A stretch of DNA of 10,485 nt from Leptospirillum sp. (GTDB taxonomy: Bacteria; Nitrospirota; Leptospirillia; Leptospirillales; Leptospirillaceae): NCBI GenBank assembly GCA_027346125.1, contig DAIEST010000210.1, positions 1 to 10,485 of the forward strand, given 5' to 3'. Below, in pieces: positions 6,989-10,485 of the stretch. The position numbers were made by a program, and so were the translations under genes. The notes beneath the pieces are model-generated. The model was not told the origin of the DNA. It worked only from the letters and a program-made list of their open reading frames with translations, and made no database searches. The stretch's first letter is position 1. The number at the start of each line of letters is the position of its first letter.

Positions 6989-8434
6989 TTAGTCCTCCAA
7001 TACCCATGTGTCCTTTGTTCCACCCCCCTGGGACGAATTGACCACCAGGGAGTTCTCCTTCAGGGCCACCCTCGTCAACCCTCCCGGAACCATTGAAACG
7101 GAGCGCCCGGAAAGAACAAAAGGTCGCAGGTCGACATGACAGGGAACAATGCCGGATTCCGAGAACGTCGGGCAGGTTGAAAGCGCCAGGGTCGGCTGGG
7201 CGATGAAGTTGGCAGGATTGTCCAGAATGCGGATCCGGTATTCTTCGATTTCCTGCTTCGTGCTCGTGGGCCCCACCAGCATTCCGTACCCGCCCGACCC
7301 CTGGACCTCCTTGATCACAAGGTCTTCAAGATGATCCAGAACGTAGAGACAATCTTCCCGTTCAGAAAGCCGATAGGTCTGCACGTTCGGAAGAATGGGC
7401 TCTTCGTCGAGATAGAACCGGATGAACTCGGGCACATGCACATAGGTCGCCTTATCGTCCGCCACTCCCGTTCCGATTGCGTTGGCCAGCGCGACATTTC
7501 CGCTCTTGTAGGCCGACAGCAGCCCCGGCACTCCCAGAACGGAATCGGGTCTGAAGACCAGCGGATCCAGGAAGGCATCGTCGACCCTCCGGTAGATGAC
7601 ATCGACCCGTTGGGGGCCCATCGTCGTCCTCATATACACCTTCCGATCCCTTACAAACAGATCCTGTCCCTCCACAAGCTCGATCCCCATCTGCTGGGCC
7701 AGGAAGGCATGCTCGAAATACGCACTGTTGTAAGCGCCCGGGGTCAGCAGGACGATCGTGGGATCATTTCCGCCTCCCGGAGCAACAGCCCGGAGATTGT
7801 CCAGAAGAAGCTGGGGATAGTGTTCGACCGGAGCAATGGGATGACAGGTGAAAAGGTTCGGAAAAAGACGCATCATCATTCTCCGGTTCTCGATCATGTA
7901 GGAAACCCCGGACGGAATGCGCAGATTGTCTTCCAGAACGAAAAAATCGTTTTCTCCGGTCCTCACGATATCGATGCCGGCAATATGGACATAGATCCCT
8001 CCCGGAACATCCAGTCCCCTCATCTGCGGAAGAAACTGGGGATGCTCCAGAACCTGCCTGGAAGGGAGGATTCCTGCCCGGAAGATCTCCTGATCACGAT
8101 AGATATCGTTCAGGAACATGTTGATGGCCTTGATGCGTTGACAGGCGCCTGCCGAAATCCGGGCCCATTCACGAGCGCTCAGAATACGGGGAATGATGTC
8201 GAACGGGATCATCCGTTCGTTCTGAAGGATCTCCGCATACACGGAAAACGTGATGCCAAGACGCTGAAAGAGAATTTCCGCTTCCTGGCGTTTTTGCTGA
8301 AGGATTTCTTTTGGAACTGTTTCGAACCAGTCGGAAAAAATCTTGTACGGGGAACGAACGTTTTCGCCCGCGGAACGCATCTCGTCAAAAAAGGCTCCAG
8401 AATCCGGCTTGAAAAATGGGTGGGCGCTCTGCAC
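6989..8434 (-). CDS. Circularly permuted ATP-grasp protein (DUF404/DUF407, COG2308)
   Basis: 481 residues, normal length. ATP-grasp enzymes of this group are predicted to join a carboxylate to an amine through an acyl-phosphate, as peptide or amide ligases. Motifs in permuted order: VLEDNLRIPSGVSYMIENR (166-184) with the metal-binding Glu/Asn type residues; RRVDDAFLDPL (282-292); GNVALANAIGTGVADDK (312-328); the nucleotide-binding VIKEVQGSGGYGM (373-385) with Lys375; HVDLRPFVL (433-441); and GGLTRVA...NSSQGGGTKDTWVL at the C-terminus (451-479). The start is GTG (8434-8432) with AGGAG (8442-8446) 7 nt before it. It is the first gene of the operon with alpha-E and Anbu. The substrate is unknown and no amino-acid specificity can be read from the sequence. 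Confidence 0.95.
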   Translation of the reverse strand: MQSAHPFFKPDSGAFFDEMRSAGENVRSPYKIFSDWFETVPKEILQQKRQEAEILFQRLGITFSVYAEILQNERMIPFDIIPRILSAREWARISAGACQRIKAINMFLNDIYRDQEIFRAGILPSRQVLEHPQFLPQMRGLDVPGGIYVHIAGIDIVRTGENDFFVLEDNLRIPSGVSYMIENRRMMMRLFPNLFTCHPIAPVEHYPQLLLDNLRAVAPGGGNDPTIVLLTPGAYNSAYFEHAFLAQQMGIELVEGQDLFVRDRKVYMRTTMGPQRVDVIYRRVDDAFLDPLVFRPDSVLGVPGLLSAYKSGNVALANAIGTGVADDKATYVHVPEFIRFYLDEEPILPNVQTYRLSEREDCLYVLDHLEDLVIKEVQGSGGYGMLVGPTSTKQEIEEYRIRILDNPANFIAQPTLALSTCPTFSESGIVPCHVDLRPFVLSGRSVSMVPGGLTRVALKENSLVVNSSQGGGTKDTWVLED

Positions 8435-9105
8435 GGGTAGACTCCTGACGACATGAAAGACACAAATCCGATCACCCCTTAAAGTCCCTTACCAGGGGCG
8501 CAACTATCATGCCAGTCAACCATCGGAAAAGTGTCCCGAGACATTTTCGGGAATACGCGCTCAAACCTCTCACCCCTGCTGATCATACGCATGGGTTGAC
8601 TCCGTCGGGTGAGCGGCTCGACTTCGTTCACTCCCAAAAAAGTAAACCATAAAAAACAATAATGTATAGACGCAAACCAAAATGTATTGTCTAAAATAGA
8701 TAGAAACAGAACCCGACCGGCTGGGCTCCGAATGAAAGAGACCCGGTCCGCAGTGGGGATCCTCCTTCGTGCTTTTCTACAAAAATGCTACCCGGCAAAG
8801 CATACACCATGTTCCAGCATCTCATTCGGAAAAAGTTGGATATCGTGGCACTTTATGCATATCAGAAGCCGCCGCCAAGGCGACCGATATTGACTTTGGG
8901 CGGAGATGTGGCATTCATTGTAGAGAGAGAGGGGTTCTCCCGGGATTTCGACATGAAACTCCGAAAACAGGACGGGTGAAGTCTTTCGCCCACAATGCCG
9001 AAGAGTAGGGCACAGAACGAGACCGTGCGGGTACTTCCGGCCGGCCTTGGGGGAATGGGCCGACACACCCGATGAAAGGCAGAGGATGAGCGAGGGAACA
9101 ACCAG
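8435..9105. other. 671-bp intergenic region between divergent genes
   Basis: It separates the ATP-grasp operon (left, -) from the GAF/GGDEF-like gene (right, +) and must carry both promoters. On the minus strand TTGACT (8514-8519) resembles a -35, but no good -10 follows. An inverted repeat TCCCGA/TCGGGA lies at 8534-8552. A minus-strand frame of 50 codons (GTG 8631 to TAA 8479) has no SD and no family I know. A + frame at 8785-8979 (64 codons, opening MLPGKAYTMFQHLIRKK) shows mild coding bias but has no SD and no recognisable domain. No tRNA, riboswitch or CRISPR repeat was seen. Confidence 0.5.
8661..8693. promoter_or_regulatory. Spaced direct repeats in an A/T island, candidate operator/promoter
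   Basis: AATGTATAGAC (8661-8671) and AATGTATTGTC (8681-8691) are near-identical and begin exactly 20 bp apart, about two helical turns, so a regulator could bind both on one DNA face. TAGAC (8667-8671) and GTCTA (8689-8693) also form a dyad. On the minus strand TAGACA (8693-8688) and TATACA (8668-8663) resemble -35/-10 boxes with a long 19-bp spacer, and would start an operon mRNA with a leader of about 220 nt. The flanks are A-rich. Confidence 0.3.
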
Positions 9106-9109
9106 ATGA
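9072..9109 (+). other. Chain of two overlapping mini-ORFs leading into the next gene
   Basis: ATG 9072 reads MKGRG and stops at TGA 9087-9089, overlapping ATG 9086. That second frame reads MSEGTTR and stops at TGA 9107-9109, overlapping the ATG at 9106 of the GAF/GGDEF-like gene. Each junction has the ATGA overlap typical of coupled translation. GAGGGA (9092-9097) gives the main gene its own SD, so the mini-ORFs may be incidental. Confidence 0.22.
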
Positions 9110-9972
9110 TGACAAGCATCGACCGGGACGAACAAAGCGCGTTGGCCTGTCGCATATTGGCAACGTTGCCATCCGGAATGGGACACGTGCGCATCATTCT
9201 CCCCGACCGGGACGCCTTCCGGCAGATCCGTTTCGAACAGAAACGGACGGGCGGCGTGTTGCGTCACCGGGCCGATCTCTTTTCCAGGGAGTGTTCCTGG
9301 GGTCATGATCTTTCCATGAAAGGTCGAAGACTCTTCGTGGTACGTCATGAAGACACTCCCTGGTCGCGGGAATGCATCCTTCCCGTCATGTTCGGTGTCC
9401 ACGTCCTGGGATGGATCGGGGCACCTCTTCCGCGCATGGAATACTGGACCCAGTATCTCCAGGGCTCATGGTCCCAATGGATCCGGTCGTTTTCCAAAAG
9501 AATGGGCACGAGGATGGTCAGGGCCGGGAAACTGCCCGAACTCGAGTCGGACGGTCCCATCCTGCAGCGGAAGTCCCTCAACCTCCTCGCATCGAAACTC
9601 TCCGATTCGGGAGAAAAGTTCGGGATGCTTTATATTCGTCCCGACAAGCTCGAAATGTCGGATTCCCTGGCAGATCTCCTCCGATCCACAATCCGGGAGG
9701 GGGATGCTGTGGCCGCGGGAGATACCGGTGCAGCTGCACTGTGCGTGGGCGGATCTCCGGACGGAATCCGGGAACGGATCAGCGGGATCCTCTCGGATGC
9801 GACCGAACTCGATTGGCGAATGTCCGGAGAAATACGATTCGGATATTGTGAGTCAGGACGGTTCCGAAATGTCACGATCGACCGGATCCGACCCATGGGA
9901 CGAATCGTCCGGGAAACCTCCAGCCGGCTTTCCAGCACCTTCCGCCGACTGGGGTTGCTGCGGACATCCTGA
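9106..9972 (+). CDS. GAF plus degenerate GGDEF protein, probable c-di-GMP receptor
   Basis: 288 residues, no signal peptide or membrane segment. Residues about 10-130 look GAF-like (ILPVMFGVHVLGWIGAPLP, 91-109, matches the closing strand pair of GAF). About 155-262 resembles a GGDEF fold: KFGMLYIRPDKLE, then LADLLRSTIREGDAVAAGDTGAAALCV. The active site is lost: the GGDEF signature is replaced by DTGAA (206-210), and the first metal-binding Asp of the usual DxD strand is Arg178. RxxD (R197-D200) is kept five residues before the signature, the position of the inhibitory I-site that binds c-di-GMP. This suggests a sensor of the second messenger rather than a cyclase, like the GAF/degenerate-GGDEF half of PelD. 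Start: ATG 9106 with GAGGGA 8 nt upstream; ATG 9109 is an alternative. The GAF call is less sure than the GGDEF remnant. Confidence 0.72.
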   Translation: MMTSIDRDEQSALACRILATLPSGMGHVRIILPDRDAFRQIRFEQKRTGGVLRHRADLFSRECSWGHDLSMKGRRLFVVRHEDTPWSRECILPVMFGVHVLGWIGAPLPRMEYWTQYLQGSWSQWIRSFSKRMGTRMVRAGKLPELESDGPILQRKSLNLLASKLSDSGEKFGMLYIRPDKLEMSDSLADLLRSTIREGDAVAAGDTGAAALCVGGSPDGIRERISGILSDATELDWRMSGEIRFGYCESGRFRNVTIDRIRPMGRIVRETSSRLSSTFRRLGLLRTS

Positions 9973-10312
9973 GAGGAACTATTGCAACGACCCGGCTTGT
10001 CTTTTCCGAAATCCGGTCCCCACTTTTTTCCGGCCTCTTCCAGCATACAAATACCAACTCACGAAAAGGAGGTCTCAATAGCAACCTCCTCCTTTTCTCC
10101 TGTCTCTGTGGTTGCACGGGTGAATCACTCTTTGGGTCCTCCGATTCAAGGCGAAAACCCCGCAGGATCCTTCCCCTCTCCGATCACGTCAATTTAAGCC
10201 GGACAGACAGGAGTTCCTCCTTCTGGCAGCCTCTTTGCGGAAATATTTCTTTTGGTAGATTCCGGAGTTCCTGAAAACCGGCGAAAGAAAAATGTTCGGG
10301 AGGAGACAGGAA
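9973..10312. other. 340-bp intergenic region before the ODP-family gene
   Basis: Apart from the symmetrical hairpin at 10064-10096 I see no gene. GGAGTTCCT occurs twice (10210-10218 and 10264-10272), 54 bp apart, and GAAATATTTC (10240-10249) is a perfect palindrome in a short A/T-rich patch that may hold the promoter of the next gene. TTGCGG (10235-10240) and TAGATT (10256-10261) are poor -35/-10 candidates with a 15-bp spacer. Confidence 0.4.
10064..10096. terminator. Symmetrical hairpin, probable bidirectional terminator
   Basis: AAAAGGAGG (10064-10072) is the exact complement of CCTCCTTTT (10088-10096), giving a 9-bp stem with an A-run on one side and a T-run on the other, so it could stop transcription from both directions. 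An alternative 7-bp pairing, AGGAGGT (10067-10073) with ACCTCCT (10084-10090), leaves CCTTTT as tail. It lies 92 bp after the GAF/GGDEF-like gene. The 5' arm is also a perfect SD sequence, noted separately. Confidence 0.6.
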
Positions 10313-10485
10313 TTGGCTATCGAAACACTCTGGGAACAGTCCGGCCATGCGTTTCTGTGGTTGGGGAAGGACGAGAGCGGAGAAGAGGAGGGGGTGCAGG
10401 CGAACCAGTACCTGATCATCGACCAGGGACAGGGACTGCTGATCGACCCGGGGGGGTTCGGGGTGTTTGCCCGGGTTCTGGTGAA
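10313..10485 (+). CDS. ODP-family (flavorubredoxin-like, metallo-beta-lactamase fold) protein, N-terminal part
   Basis: 57 codons are visible before the window ends. The sequence reads MAIETLWEQSGHAFLWLGKD, then GVQANQYLIIDQGQGLLIDPGG, followed by FGVFARVLV. This is the first beta-sandwich of the oxygen-binding diiron (ODP) branch of the metallo-beta-lactamase superfamily, which also contains the diiron domains of flavodiiron proteins. Such proteins bind or reduce O2 or NO, or act as oxygen sensors when fused to signalling domains. The metal-ligand HxHxD motif lies beyond the window. The start is taken as TTG 10313 because GGGAGGAG (10298-10305) is 7 nt before it; the in-frame ATG at 10292 has no SD and would add seven residues. 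Whether a signalling domain follows cannot be seen. Confidence 0.8.
   Translation, partial: MAIETLWEQSGHAFLWLGKDESGEEEGVQANQYLIIDQGQGLLIDPGGFGVFARVLV

Noticed and set aside
7331..8440. A 369-codon + frame opposite the ATP-grasp gene
   Set aside because: The minus strand holds all the ATP-grasp motifs and an SD-supported start; this frame has neither.
8750..8810. Sequence CGGCAAAGC with ATGCT/AGCAT arms, considered as part of a c-di-GMP (GEMM) riboswitch
   Set aside because: The conserved GEMM core and its two stems are not present; only a short 5-bp hairpin is seen.
8785..8979. A 64-codon + frame with mild coding-like base bias
   Set aside because: No SD, no domain and no neighbour link; bias over 64 codons is too weak to call a gene, so it is only mentioned in the intergenic entry.
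8788..9402. A 204-codon minus frame crossing the start of the GAF/GGDEF-like gene
   Set aside because: No SD, no domain, and it overlaps a better supported + gene with its own SD.
1..10485. CRISPR array, tRNA or rRNA genes
   Set aside because: No regularly spaced repeats were seen, and no cloverleaf or rRNA core sequence was recognised on either strand.

Overview
The window is GC-rich chromosomal DNA from a motile Gram-negative-type bacterium. Genes use ATG, GTG and TTG starts with good Shine-Dalgarno (SD) sequences, and third codon positions are mostly G or C. The mix of an MCP, an ODP-type diiron/flavorubredoxin-like protein, GGDEF-derived signalling and a proteasome-like Anbu operon would suit a Leptospirillum-like Nitrospirota. 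That placement is an inference from gene content and style; there is no rRNA or marker gene to prove it.

Left part (1-2461, + strand): the C-terminal end of an Rrf2-family (YwnA-like) repressor, then an aldo/keto reductase (241-1233) and an Old Yellow Enzyme/NemA-type flavin ene-reductase (1316-2416). The run ends at a strong intrinsic terminator (2423-2461). It reads as a small carbonyl/electrophile-reduction cluster next to its likely regulator.

Middle (2498-4645, - strand): a convergent methyl-accepting chemotaxis protein with a large N-terminal Cache-like sensor, a two-helix membrane hairpin, HAMP and signalling domains. Its upstream region (4646-4804) is unusually A/T-rich. A weakly supported + strand ORF starts at 4805 and runs into the 3' end of the next gene.

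Central operon (5119-8434, - strand): a circularly permuted ATP-grasp protein (GTG start, 8434), then 3 nt later an alpha-E helical protein (GTG start, 6985), then after a 70-nt gap the proteasome-like protease Anbu (ATG, 5925). This is the known ATP-grasp/alpha-E/Anbu association, predicted to make and/or process a peptide or peptide-like product. The transglutaminase-like gene that often belongs to such clusters is absent here.

Right part (8435-10485): a 670-bp non-coding stretch with spaced direct repeats in an A/T island, then a + strand gene (9106-9972) for a GAF plus degenerate GGDEF protein. The GGDEF active site is destroyed, but an RxxD motif sits at the exact I-site spacing, suggesting a c-di-GMP receptor comparable in logic to PelD. 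It is followed by a symmetrical hairpin (10064-10096) and the start of an ODP-family (metallo-beta-lactamase fold, oxygen-binding diiron) protein that runs off the window with a probable TTG start.

Most interesting points: the I-site-only degenerate GGDEF protein, the three-gene Anbu operon without transglutaminase and its structured 70-nt leader, and the MCP whose sensor appears to lie on the cytoplasmic side.
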